Shown in pieces: positions 22,620 to 34,789 of a stretch of 64,000 nt of DNA. Location of the stretch: the NCBI GenBank assembly GCA_032622095.1, contig CP136062.1:1984001-2048000 (forward strand), in the 5' to 3' direction. Both the position numbers and the translations under genes were made by a program. Under the pieces are notes generated by a model. The model saw nothing but the letters and a program-made list of their open reading frames with translations. It did no database searches and was not told where the DNA came from. Positions within the stretch are counted from its first letter, which is position 1. Every line of letters starts with the position of its first letter. Origin of the DNA: Siphonodentalium dalli (lineage: Eukaryota; Mollusca; Scaphopoda; Gadilida; Siphonodentaliidae).

Positions 22620-24479
22620 AACATCATAACACGGGCCCCGTTCCTTTTTTCAGCGCACCACGCGACACACTCAGCAACAACAAAAACATCAAAGGGACAC
22701 ACCGGGACTCCCCACATACCCCGTATTAAAGCTCGTGGGCCTTTCCCCTAGCAACCCAATTCAAATCAATCCAATTCAAGATATAACATTTAATTCAATT
22801 ATATTCAACTTTTGCAGTGTTCAGACATGACGATTTTCTGTGTGCAATATCTCCAACAACAACAAACCGTGGGGCGAAGGAGAAGATCACTCGATCTTTT
22901 CGACCATCCCGGGCGCTTCACGCCCATCTACTCACTTCTCTTGTGGACGTTTTATCTACATCTAATGCACGTGTGTGAATAACTCAAAAAAGAGTATATA
23001 TAACGCTAATTTCATGAAATAAACTAGCGTAATGGTTGGTAAATATTCACATTTGTTCAAATCGCCATCAACAGAAGGAATATTCAAATATATATAGTTT
23101 TGTTCATTTGTCAGACATATTAATCGGCGCGTAAATAGTATATTGTCGTCAAGACGTACGATGGTGTACGTGAACAAGAGCCTGCTCGTGTTACATAAGT
23201 TTTGCTTCTGTTTACATAACGCAATGTAATTATATTGGTTAATCACATAAAATGATATAAACGCAAAAAAAAGTTTGATTGACATTCATCTATTTAAGTA
23301 TGTGGATTCCCTGAACGAAAACAAACCCATACCGGAAAGGATTTTTGAAATCCGAGAAGATGTCGAAGAGTTACGGCCCCTCAAAGTTTGCAAGTGTCGG
23401 TCCAGTATTGTGGGTCAGGGGAGGGGTGGTCTGTGGTACCAATTTTTAATTCTTCTCCGAATCAGATGAAACTTGGAATATAACATAAATATGTCTATCC
23501 AAATGTAATTCGCGAACTTTGAACGAATGTTGTACAAGCTCACATCTCATTCCCCAAACTATCCGTTACTTATTCATAAAAGTCATATTATGCTACACGC
23601 GAAACGGAGATAACTTTTGGGGAATCCAGAGTCCAAAGCGGATCGAAATCGCCCTGTTCCAGAAAAGTCGTTCATTTTGTTTTCACTTTTTGAAAAAGGC
23701 TCCAATATTTCAACCAAAACTTTTGGACTTAGAACATTATTTTTTTCTCAGTCAAGTGAAAAGTGCTCTTCAAAATAATTCCGCATATATATTTAATATA
23801 TATTATCTATATATACGCCAAACAAAATACAAACATTACATTAATTTGATAAAACAAGCCTTCGTTATACGATGTATATTTCTACTAACGTAATGACGAC
23901 TTATAGCCAATTATTCCATTTGCGATAACAACGATAAACACATAGAAACATGCAAACATCATCATTTTCGTAAGAACAATTTGTATATTGTTATAAACCG
24001 TAGTATACTGCTGATAGACATTCAATTATTTCCGTTAGTATATGTCTGCTGAATTGGAAATGACTCCTGTTATACTTTCGCAAAATAAAACACCACTGAT
24101 AGTTTCGTACACCGTCATTTAAGTCTTGTCAAAAAGCAAACGTGAAACAACCGCTCATTATTCCTATCATAAAGGAATATACTTATAGAGAACGCTCTTT
24201 TCTGTTCGATTATGTTCAAACTCTTTGTGTGTTGTTGTTAATCACTCATTATATTCTTCGGACCGAACGTTTATTAAGCGCCCTTCATGTTATATATGCG
24301 AAAACCGACCCACGTGTTTATTGTTTTATATCCGATTCAATAACACATCGACGTTTATATTCTAGTTATTTGTCGAATATAAAAAGCATCTTTACATTAT
24401 CTTTAGTTTGGTATTATTCGTATTTGATGATTAAAATACACCAAAGTATGTTAAAAATAAAAAAAATAGTAGATAATTT
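22620..24479. other. No gene seen
   Basis: Several ORFs of 60-124 codons occur (for example 23519-23893 and 24142-24507 on the plus strand, 22962-23285 on the minus). They are rich in Ile, Tyr, Phe, Leu and Lys, as expected of translated AT-rich noncoding DNA. No domain, signal or array is recognised. Confidence 0.5.
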
Positions 24480-24554
24480 GACGGGATTCGAACTCACGTC
24501 GCAATAAAACACAAACTGAGGGTTTAACGCTCTCACCACTCGGCTACGCACTGC
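24480..24554 (-). tRNA. tRNA-like sequence, Leu-type anticodon, probably a pseudogene or SINE head
   Basis: On the minus strand an A box TAGCCGAGTGG (24546-24536) is followed about 40 bases later by a B box GAGTTCGAATCCC (24495-24483), the internal promoter spacing of a tRNA gene. The only U-preceded anticodon that fits the loop is CAG (Leu). The anticodon stem pairs poorly (about three of five) and the T stem has a mismatch. It is therefore more likely a decayed tRNA or the head of a tRNA-derived SINE than a working tRNA. Confidence 0.45.
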
Positions 24555-24696
24555 GTTGTTAATTTATAAGAAAATATATTAGTATTAAATATATAGGCAT
24601 ATAACTGTGTATATTTAAACTTTATATCCAAACTGATTGAAATGCGTGACTATATATACCCCTTTCCGCTATACGGGGAACGGGAAAATGCACCTA

Positions 24697-25770
24697 TTCT
24701 TCCCACCAAATCCAAACGGGCTAAGGTAATGCCGTAGCAGGTACATTTGTATATTCTATTCACGCCCCCCCCAAATATTGACCGCTATACTTTAAAAGTA
24801 ACCTACCCAGCGGAGAATGCAAGATGGGGTGGGTTGAGACTTTTGGTAAATTCCACCGAAAATCGCAAAGGGGCAAAATTCAAACATCGAGATAAAAACA
24901 TTTTGACGAGTACATCTGATGGGTAGTTTTCACGCGGATCTAAAGAGCCATTTTCGAATTTTCAGATGGATCGGTTTACTCGTGACAACGCTATCTACTA
25001 CATATTTTGTGACTTCTGTCTGTTTGTCTGTTAGGTATGGCCGGGAAAACTGCCGGACGGATTTCGACGAAATTTGATATCTAGGGGTGCTTTTGTCCCG
25101 GGAGTGTTTTTGACCCCGACCTGGTCATGACTTTAAAAATGGTCAATTCAATGTCAAATCGTGTAAAACGAATGGATTTCCACGAAATTTGATACCTATG
25201 GATACGCTTGTCCGGGGAGTGTTTTGGACCGGTAAAACTGTGTCCCCGACCTGACCTTGACCTTTAAACTGGTCAATTCAAGGTCAAATCGCGCCTTTCG
25301 ACGGGAGTTTGATGAAATTGATACCTAGGGGTGATTTTGTCGTGGGAATGTTTTACACGGGTCAAATCGAGATCCCGACCTTACCTTGACCTTCAAAATT
25401 GTCAATAGGGAAAACAGCACGGACGAAGTCTGGTCAACCTGCTAGTATAATATAAATATTTATACTTAAGTAGTCTATCACTAACCTAATTGTAGCCCCA
25501 AATCCAAACGTGCTAATAAAGATCTAGTTTAATGCAGGAGCATGTACGTCGGTAAACTGTAGGTACGCCTCCAAGATGTATGCTCAGCGGAGAGCTTGCG
25601 TCGGGTGGATTCAGACTTTGCAAATTCCACCGGAAACAAATGTGGAAAATTACTTAAAAAATAAAAATTTGAGACAAAAATTTGTTGACGTGGTCAGAAG
25701 TATCCAGGTGCAACTTTCGAACGATTGTATAAGTTTTAGAGTGGACCGTTTAATCCTGGTAGCGGGTAAC
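24697..25770. repeat. Diverged direct repeat flanking a Helitron
   Basis: The block at 24697-24990, starting CCAAATCCAAACGGGCTAA, is related to 25494-25770, starting CCAAATCCAAACGTGCTAA. Shared strings in order include CAGCGGAGA, GGGT(G/T)GA and AAATTCCACCG. Divergence is high. The 69-codon ORF at 25576 lies in the second copy and is not called. Confidence 0.55.
24994..25445 (+). mobile_element. Non-autonomous Helitron, 452 bp
   Basis: The 5' end TCTACTACATATTTTGTGAC is preceded by A (24993) and followed by CTGTCTGTTTGTCTG. The 3' end is GACGAAGTC (short hairpin), GGTCAACCTG, CTAG (25442-25445), then host T. TC start, CTAG end and an A|T target without duplication match Helitrons. The interior has about three imperfect units containing GGTCAATTCAAGGTCAAATCG and a GATTTCGACGAAATTTGAT core (that core is near 25058-25076). 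It carries no protein-coding sequence. Confidence 0.7.
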
Positions 25771-26188
25771 ATTGTTAACGGGTGAAAGATATTACTCAAA
25801 TTAATATGATTTGCACCCTTTTGATATATATATACATGCCGATTACTCTATAATCAGACACACCAAATTTCGTGACCGTAGAACAGGATTTGGGCATCCA
25901 GGGGAGCGGTTATAATTAGCCATAAAATGTATCCCTACTGAATACAAATGAACTGATTGGCTGGGTGAATGGTGACTCAGTTGGTCAGGACCATGATGCA
26001 TTAGACAGTCATTAATCATCATGACATAAACCTTTGGAGTATATTTATTATTTAGAAATGTCAATGCAAGTCCACCATCGGATCATTAAGCACCAATATG
26101 CATTCGCACGAAGAGGAACGCATAACACTCACATGGGATGGAATGGGATACCATGGAAGTATATCTGATTCCATGGAATCTGACCTCT
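25771..26188. other. No gene seen
   Basis: No coding region or array is recognised. A short imperfect duplication around TGGGATGGAATGGGATACCATGG lies near 26135-26160. Confidence 0.4.
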
Positions 26189-27112
26189 AGTTATTATTAT
26201 TATTATTATTTACATTTAAGAAATGCATTCTACATAATGTGCCAATGCGCTTTACAAGTAAATACAAATAAACACACATAAAACTATAAAAATACAAACA
26301 ATAGGCCTACTACTATTAAATACAATTTGGTAGAAATGGATGAAGAAAAAACTTAACTATATTAAGAAAAATAAATTAACTAATTAAATTTAACGAAATT
26401 ACTATAAAATTAAAGCTAAAGAAAATTGAAATTTCAGTAAAAAATTAAAAGTTTGATTTAAAATTAAAATAAAAGAATAAATTACAACTTCAACAACGGT
26501 CGAAACATGATATGACATGCGCTTATGGCATATAGTCAGCAATCTGCAACTGAAGATGGTCTTATCAAAACATTTTGGCATTTTTTTAACTCATTGGGAG
26601 AATGTTTCAAAAATTCAAAAAAGGACACTGTGGCATTGCTCATTCTGAAACAACTAATGCAATAAGATTTCCAAAAATAATGATTTATAAATTGAATTTG
26701 TTTGTGAAAAGATGGGTTTTCAGTTTTTTCTTAAATTCGGAGGTTGTTTTTGAACGTCTAATCTTTAACGGTAGTCCATTCCAAATCTGGATAGATGTCT
26801 CTTGGAAGCATTTTTCACCATAACGTCCGTCTGGTTTCCCGATGTTGGTTAGGTCTAGACCACACGCACTTGAACGGGTAACTCTGTCACACGATTTCAG
26901 GATGAACATGTCTGTTATGTATGACGGTACTTGTTTTCTGAGGGATTTAAAAACGATCACAGCACATTTAAACTGCATCCTGAACTCGAACGTCATTATG
27001 TGATTATGAATTAGAACTCGTGTTATGTGGTCAAACTTCGAAACGTTCCCAATAAGCCGAGCACAGTTATTCAATAACAGGTTGATTCTTTTAATGTTCT
27101 GGTCTTCCGGTT
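26189..27112 (-). pseudogene. 3' end of a CR1/L2-like non-LTR element
   Basis: The minus-strand frame (start at 27074, stop at 26685; sense reading extends to about 27112) matches the region after the RT domain in CR1/L2-type ORF2 proteins. It has VFKSLRKQVPSYITDMF, then R-rich spacing, GEKCFQ, IQIWNGLPLKIR and FKKKLKTHLF. The roughly 500-base 3' UTR contains TTGTAAAGCGCATTGGCAC-type sequence (plus-strand 26236-26256) and ends in an (ATA)n microsatellite at 26189, both typical of L2/CR1 3' tails. All upstream ORF2 is missing, and the fragment stops where the DIRS-like sequence begins. Confidence 0.8.
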
Positions 27113-27500
27113 ATAGATATGTTTGCCTCTAGAATTAATCATCTAGCTCCCCAGATTCTGCTCTTGGAAGCCTGACCCAGAATCAAGTTATGTTGATGCT
27201 TTCGCTCAATCTTGGAACACTGCTTATATATGTTTTCCCTCCTTTTCAGCTATTTGGATCGGTGTGTCTGCAAGATTCGTCTAGAACAAGCGGGGTGTTT
27301 GGCCATAGCGTCTGTCTGGCCGACTCAACATTGGTTCTCTCTACTGATTCCTCAGACGCCTACTCTTCTGACTATACCTCAGACGCCCGTCAGGAAACGG
27401 TTATCAGGAGACACTAATCGCAACTTGGAATTTCTTCAGACACAGCCTCGATCATAGCTTTCTCTTGGCGATATGGCACGCACAAATAATATTTCACATT
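27113..27500 (+). pseudogene. DIRS-like element, end of the RT/RNase H region
   Basis: Reading in switching frames, this resembles the end of the RNase H domain and the linker before the recombinase in DIRS retrotransposons: FASRINHLAPQ at about 27121, VDAFAQSWNTA at about 27190, a PPFSAIWI block, then VWPTQHWFSLL..PQTPTLLTIPQTP at about 27325-27390. DIRS elements replicate through RNA but integrate with a tyrosine recombinase rather than a DDE integrase. At least two frame changes and several stops are present. Sequence upstream of 27113 belongs to the oppositely oriented CR1/L2-like fragment, so the 5' part of the DIRS element is lost. Confidence 0.65.
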
Positions 27501-27558
27501 TCAAAAACAGTAGTTTTTCTTCTGTGATCAAAGACAGATCAAACCGTTTCTCCCTTCT

Positions 27559-28375
27559 GTGAAAGTCGTGCTTGACTTTCTTACCACCTTGTTCGACCGT
27601 GGACTCTCTTATAGCGCTGTGTATACTGCTCGATCAGCGTTAGATGCTCTGGACATTTTCGAGGACGGACTTATCGTGAGCCAACATCCTTTGATGTCCA
27701 GATTCATGCGAGGAGTTTTTAACCAACGCACGCCAATGTTGCGCTACACCTCTACATGGGATGTGTCTCCGGTTTTGACTTTTCTTCAATCCTTGATGCC
27801 TTTTGACAAACTCAGCCTTAAGCAGCTCTCGTGTAAACTTGTGATGTTGATTACTTTAACAAGTGCTGCACGGATGCAAACAGTCAATGCACTTCGTGTT
27901 GATCATATAACCTGTTCTGACTCGGAATATGTATTCACTTTTCCAGCAGTTTTGAAAACCAGCCGCCCAGGCTGTTTGCCTCAGCCAGTCCGACTGACTA
28001 AATATGATAATGATGAGAGTCTGTGTGTAAATCGAACATTAAGAATGTATTTGCAAATGACTCAATGTTTTCGTTCAGGCGATTTTGCTCATGATGCTTT
28101 ATTCCTTAGTTATGTGAAGCGTAATGGCCCAGTTTCGTCTGACTCTTTGGCACGATGGGTTCGTACAGTGCTTTCGGATGCAGGAATTGATGTTTCTTTG
28201 TATAAAGCACACAATGTCCCAGGCGCGGCAACTTCTCGCGCCTTTCTGTTAAATGTTCACACATCATCATGGACACAGCTGGCTGGAGTTCAGCTCAGAC
28301 TTTTGTAAATTCTACAAAAAGCCAATTGTTGAAAATAATTTGAATGTGTTTGCTTCAAAAGAATTGTTGGGATAA
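27559..28375 (+). pseudogene. DIRS-like tyrosine recombinase, inactivated
   Basis: The 249-codon frame matches the tyrosine recombinase (phage-integrase fold) of DIRS elements: N-terminal SAM-like helices, FNQRTPMLRYTSTWD, a catalytic first Arg region TSAARMQTVNALRVD (about residues 113-126), LKTSRPGCLPQPVRL, GPVSSDSLARWVRTVLSDAGI, and the box II His in YKAHNVPGAATSRAF. In active enzymes this last block is HxxR; here the Arg position reads Pro. Downstream, the frame shifts near 28258 (GWSSAQTFV continues in another frame) and again near 28310. The catalytic Tyr codon (28313-28315) and the terminal FYKKPIVENN stretch end at 28375. Loss of the box II Arg plus two frameshifts rules out activity. 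Confidence 0.85.
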
Positions 28376-28560
28376 TATGGTCTTTTCAAATTGTCGTGTT
28401 GATGCTTTAAAGTCTCATTGAATTCCGTAGTTGGATTATAAAAAGCCAATAGTTGAAAATAATTTGAATGTGTTTGCTTCACAAGTATTATTGGGATAAT
28501 ATGGTCTTTTCAAATTGTCGTGTTGATTCTTTAAAGTCTCATTGAATCCCGTAGTGGGAA
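28317..28560 (+). repeat. 124-bp tandem duplication of the recombinase C-terminus and DIRS 3' region
   Basis: AAAAGCCAAT(T/A)GTTGAAA occurs at 28317 and 28441, and both copies run through GTCTCATTGAAT(T/C)CCGTAGT. The second copy also encodes the KKPIVENNLNVFAS segment ending LLG-stop, so the end of the recombinase gene has been duplicated. CCCGTAGTGGGAATATAT near 28551 resembles terminal-repeat sequence of DIRS elements, but I cannot confirm that. Confidence 0.8.
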
Positions 28561-28680
28561 TATATGGAACTAACTTTAACCCGGATTCCGGAACCGGATC
28601 CGGATCCGAATTTGGCCGAAAAAGCGCCTTTTTTCCGGACTCCGATCCGGATCAGGATCCGACCCACTTTTTAAAATTGC
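28561..28680. repeat. Degenerate CCGGATC-rich repeat
   Basis: GGATCCG-type hexamers recur irregularly (CCGGAACCGGATCCGGATCC near 28587, and again near 28647), making a small partly palindromic patch. I see nothing else in it. Confidence 0.5.
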
Positions 28681-28867
28681 TTTAAATCACTATTATGTGG
28701 CATTTTCGCATTATATCACCGTTGTATGTGACTTTATCAGCTAGCTAGAGGCCTAGCCACGAATCAGGCCTTCCCATGGTTGCAAACAGATGACTGGCTC
28801 ATACAAGTGAATCCGGATTGTTCTCTATTGTTACTCCAGGACTGGGTCACTTGTCTCGTTACACTAT

Positions 28868-28870
28868 CTA

Positions 28871-28904
<34 letters not shown>
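28868..28904. repeat. (TA)n microsatellite, Helitron target
   Basis: A run of about 18 TA repeats directly abuts the CTAG terminus of the leftmost Helitron of the array (28905), consistent with Helitron insertion into A|T sites. Confidence 0.9.
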
Positions 28905-28905
<1 letters not shown>

Positions 28906-30029
28906 TAGAAGGTGAACATACTTCGTCCGGGCTTTGACCTTGAATTGTCCATTTTGAAGGTCAAGGTCAAGTGGGGCCACGATTTGACCAGTCCAAAACA
29001 CTGCCCAGACAAAAGTACCCGACAAACGTGCCCGTCGAAATCCATCCGGTTTTACCCGATTTGACCTTGAATTGATCATTTTGAAGGTCAAGGTCAGGTC
29101 GGGGTCACGATTCAAAACACTCAGTGGACAAAAGTAACCCTATGTGTAAAATTTCGTCGAAATCCCATCAAAATTGACGATTTGACCTTGAATTGACCAG
29201 ATTTCAATGTCAAGGTCACGTCGCACGGGCAAATGAATAGGCCTATGCCACTTCCCTGCCGAAAATACCCCCACATACCAAGTTTTATCGAAATACCGTG
29301 ATATTCGGGCGTTTGACCTTGAATTGACCCGATTTCAAGGTCAAGGTAACGTCGCACGGGCAAATTAATAGACCTATGTCACTCCCCGGCCGAAAATACC
29401 CCCACATACCAAGTTTCATCGAAATCGGCTCGGCCGTTTTCGAGTCCATCGATTAGACACACACACAGACACACACAGACAGACAGATCTTCCAAAAAAC
29501 TGAATATGCTTATGAGACTCCCCATACGAAAGTACCCCACATACCAAGTTTCATCGAAATCCCGTGATATTCGGCGTTTGACCTTGAAATGACCCGATGT
29601 CAAGTTGAAGGTCACGTCGCACGGGCAAATTAAAAGGTGTATGCCACTCCTCGGTCGAATGTACACCCACATACCAAGTTTCATCGAAATTCCGTGATAT
29701 TCGGTCGTTTGACCTTGAATTGACCCGATTTCAAGGTCACGTCGCACAGGCAAATTAATAGGTTTATGCCACTCCCCGACCGAAGGTACCCCCACATACC
29801 AAGTTTCATCGAAATCCCGTGATATTCGGGCGTTTTACCTTGAAATTACCCGATTTCAAGGTCAATGTCACGTCGCACGGGCAAATTAATAGGCCTATGT
29901 CACTTCCCGGCCTAAAATACCCCCACATACCAAGTTTCATCGAAATAGGCTCGGCCGTTTTCGAGTCCATCGATTACAGACACACACACGGACACACACA
30001 CAGACAGTTCTTCCAAAATATATAATAGA
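28905..30029 (-). mobile_element. Helitron A of a head-to-tail array (1125 bp)
   Basis: Read on the minus strand, it starts TCTATTATATATTTTGGAAG (5' end at 30029). It ends with a GCCCGGACGAAGT...hairpin region and CTAG (28908-28905), then host T. Its interior carries tandem units of about 125-135 bases, with starts near 29271, 29402, 29537, 29667, 29792 and 29923. Each unit contains ACCAAGTTT(C/T)ATCGAAAT and GACCTTGAATTGACCCGATT. A truncated internal copy of the 5' terminus (AGATCTTCCAAAA at about 29486-29498) suggests A is itself a fusion of two copies. There is no Rep/helicase gene. Confidence 0.75.
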
Positions 30030-30350
30030 CTAGCCGATGAGCCCGACATTGTCCGGGCTATTCAAAAACCAAATTTCAAGTCGATAGCTCGGCGACCCGA
30101 TAAAATTCGCATCCGGAGCAAGATACATTCACATAGCAAATTTCAAGTCGATAGCTCCACCCGTTTCCGAGATCTCGTCTGCTCATGCGCGAAGCGGGCG
30201 CCGCACGGGCTCGCCAATACGACAACGTCCACCGCCTTGTCAAACTACACACAATTACCAAGTTTCGTCCCGATCGGTCGAGAATCGTAGATTTGTATTA
30301 ATGACAGACAAACAGACAAACAGACAGAGGTCTTCAAAATATATATGAGA
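30030..30350 (-). mobile_element. Helitron B of the array (321 bp)
   Basis: On the minus strand, the 5' end TCTCATATATATTTTGAAGA sits at 30350. The 3' end has a strong AGCCCGGACAATGTCGGGCT hairpin (30038-30057), six bases, then CTAG (30033-30030). It is joined without spacer to its neighbours on both sides. The interior has two AAATTTCAAGTCGATAGCTC copies and one CCAAGTTTCGTCCCGATCGG, the shared core motif. No coding sequence. Confidence 0.75.
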
Positions 30351-31136
30351 CTAGAAGGTGACCCGACTTCGTCCGGACTTTGACCTTGAATTGTCCATTT
30401 TGAAGGTCAAGGTCAAGTGGGGTCACGATTTGACAGTTCAAAACACTGCCCGGACAAAAGTACCCGACAAACGTGCCGTCGAAATCCATCCGGTTTCACC
30501 CGATTTGACCTTGAATTTATGATTTTGAAGGTCAATGTCAGGTCGGTGTCCGGGCTTTGATCATGAATTGACCATTTTGAAGGTCAGGTGGGGTAACGAT
30601 TTGACCCGTCCAAAACACTGCCCGGACAAAAGTACCCGACAAAAGTACCCGTCGAAATCCATCCGGTTTTACCCGATTTGACGTCGAATTGATCATTTTG
30701 AAGGTCAAGGTCAGGTCGGGGTCACGACTCGACCCGTCCAATACACTCAGTGGACAAAAGTAACCCTACGTATCAAATTTCGTCGAAACCCCATCAAAAT
30801 TCGCGATTTGACCTTGAATTGACCCGATTTCAATGTCAAGGTCACGTCGCACGGGCAAATGAATAGGCCTATGCCACTTCCCTGCCGAAAATACCCCCAC
30901 ATACCAAGTTTTATCGAAATACCGTGATATTCGGGCGTTTGACCTTGAATTGACCCGATTTCAAGGTCAAGGTAACGTCGCACGGGCAAATTAATAGACC
31001 TATGTCACTCCCCGGCCGAAAATACCCCCACATACCAAGTTTCATCGAAATCGGCTCGGCCGTTTTCGAGTCCATCGATTACAGACACACACACAGACAC
31101 ACACAGACAGACAGATCTTCCAAAATATATAATAGA
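30351..31136 (-). mobile_element. Helitron C of the array (786 bp)
   Basis: This is a sister copy of Helitron A: 30747-31078 and 29121-29452 are almost identical by eye. It begins TCTATTATATATTTTGGAAG at 31136 on the minus strand and ends CTAG at 30354-30351, with the same GGACGAAGTCGGG hairpin region. It has one more internal unit of the GGTCAAGGTCAGGT type than A. Its 5' flank on the plus strand is T (31137), so the A-before-TC rule holds here. Confidence 0.75.
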
Positions 31137-31157
31137 TCGCGGATGCACTATCCGCGA
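31137..31157. repeat. Perfect 8-bp-stem hairpin abutting Helitron C
   Basis: TCGCGGAT, a five-base loop and ATCCGCGA lie immediately outside the 5' TC of Helitron C. It could be the 3' hairpin of a further Helitron variant lacking CTAG, or host sequence. Confidence 0.6.
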
Positions 31158-31261
31158 TGCGGCGTACTTCTAGTTCGTGCTGTTGTAGGCCTATAAAACG
31201 CAAACAGTTCATTTCCATCAAATAATTTTAGGAGATCGTTTATTGTAAAAACCCATTAGAA

Positions 31262-31350
31262 CCAATTACCCCCCCCCCCCCCACACACACACACACACAC
31301 CCACACGCACCCACCCTCACACACACCCTCACGCACACCCTCACCCCCCG
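31262..31350. repeat. Poly(C) and (CA)n low-complexity tract
   Basis: A C run of about 13 is followed by (AC)n and CACCCTCACA-type repeats to about 31350. Simple sequence only. Confidence 0.9.
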
Positions 31351-31679
31351 CATCCTTGCCATAACAAAATGATATGTTGTTCCAAAAGCTAAATTAATGT
31401 CCAAAACAACACTGAACAAATGATTTACTTGGCCTCATAACACAACATATTTGTAATTTTACAAAATCGGTGTCAATTTGAAGTTATCGCTGCCATGGCA
31501 ACATGAATCTTTTGACCTATGGTGGTCCTCTACAGTACCGGACATGGAGTTTCATAGCAGTTCATGGGCAGGGCCTATACAAGCAACCGTTGCTGCCAAT
31601 TCGATTCCTTATATTTTTGAATAATCAATCTAAATATATGTAGTTAGTGAAAATAGTGTTTTCCCCAGGAGAACTGGTA

Positions 31680-33850
<2,171 letters not shown>

Positions 33851-33866
33851 GAATTATTAAATTAAA

Positions 33867-34780
33867 CTAGCCTTCCCCTTGGAAGACGCAGTTTGATTGT
33901 GATTCTACGAGTGATAGAATCAAACGGAGGGATTAATTGCCGCCCTCCCTCTCAGAGACGTGGCGACAGGGGGGTTTGGGGGTGTCTCACCCCCCAAACT
34001 TTGGTCAAAATTTTCAACAGTTGGAAATTTCATACCTGCCAAAACATTAGTTGGAAATTTCACACCAACAATAGGTTGAATATGTTCTTGTAGTTTGATT
34101 TTCAAACAATTTATTTGGAGGAATTAATTGTTTTTGGACCAATATTTGCATATTTTCCAATTTTTTGTCAAAATTTTGGACTGAAATTGTCATCAGTTGG
34201 TAATTTTCCAACCTTACGGGGGTGACAGGTTGGAAATTTCCAACACTGGAAAGCTTGTGTCCTGGTCCCTCTCCAGTGGCCAGTCAAAAACTACTAGTTA
34301 ATTTAAGAAATCAATTGGTCATATATTTGGTCAACATTGTCATTGGAATTGTCATCAGTTGGACATTTTCCAACCTAAGTGGGGGTGTCATGTTTTGAAA
34401 TTTCCAACTCTAGGAAGGCTTGAGACTAGTCTAGATGCTAGGATTTTGCGATTTTCTTGTTCAGATTTCAAAATTTTCGCACACCGGGCAGAACCATGGT
34501 CGGCTCGGTGTGGCATTGTCCCTCCCCCGTGGCCGATACAAAACTGCTAATTGGTTTAACAAAACAATATTTTACTACATTTGGTCAAACTCCTGGACTG
34601 AAAATTAATGGTCATCAGTTGGAGAATTTTCCAACCTGAGGGGGAGTATGAGGTTTGAAATTTCCAACACTAGGAAATCTTCATTTGAGGCCAGTCTAGA
34701 TGCGAGGATTTGCGATTTTCTTTTATAGTTTTCAAAATTTTCTCACACCGGGCATAGCAATATAACACAATTCCTATTCT
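33867..34780 (-). mobile_element. Repeat element with CAGTTGGAAATTTCCAAC units
   Basis: The left end CTAGCCTTCC..GGAAG forms, on the minus strand, a CTTCC/GGAAG hairpin next to CTAG followed by T, similar to a Helitron 3' end. The interior repeats a 160-250-base unit with GTCATCAGTTGG, TTTTCCAACCT, a G-rich spacer and GGAAATTTCCAACACT; GTCATCAGTTGG begins near 34189, 34350 and 34611. A TC-start 5' end was not identified, so classification is open. A related fragment is at 47700. Confidence 0.5.
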
Positions 34781-34789
34781 GGTTAACAT

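Noticed and set aside
23519-24507. ORFs of 124 and 121 codons as possible membrane proteins
   Set aside because: Hydrophobic composition is explained by AT-rich codons; no motif, no start context and no conservation can be shown.
25058-25400. Nuclear-receptor-type AAGGTCA half-sites (TCAAGGTCA) as hormone response elements
   Set aside because: AAGGTCA occurs because GGTCAAGGTCA is part of the repeat unit in several elements. Nothing ties it to a nearby gene, although exaptation cannot be excluded.
28864-31196. Long minus-strand ORFs (80-138 codons) repeating peptides such as EYHGIS.KLGMWGYF and ICPCDVTL
   Set aside because: They are translations of the 125-135-bp tandem units inside Helitrons. 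Period lengths are not multiples of three, so the frame is not maintained, and no domain is present.
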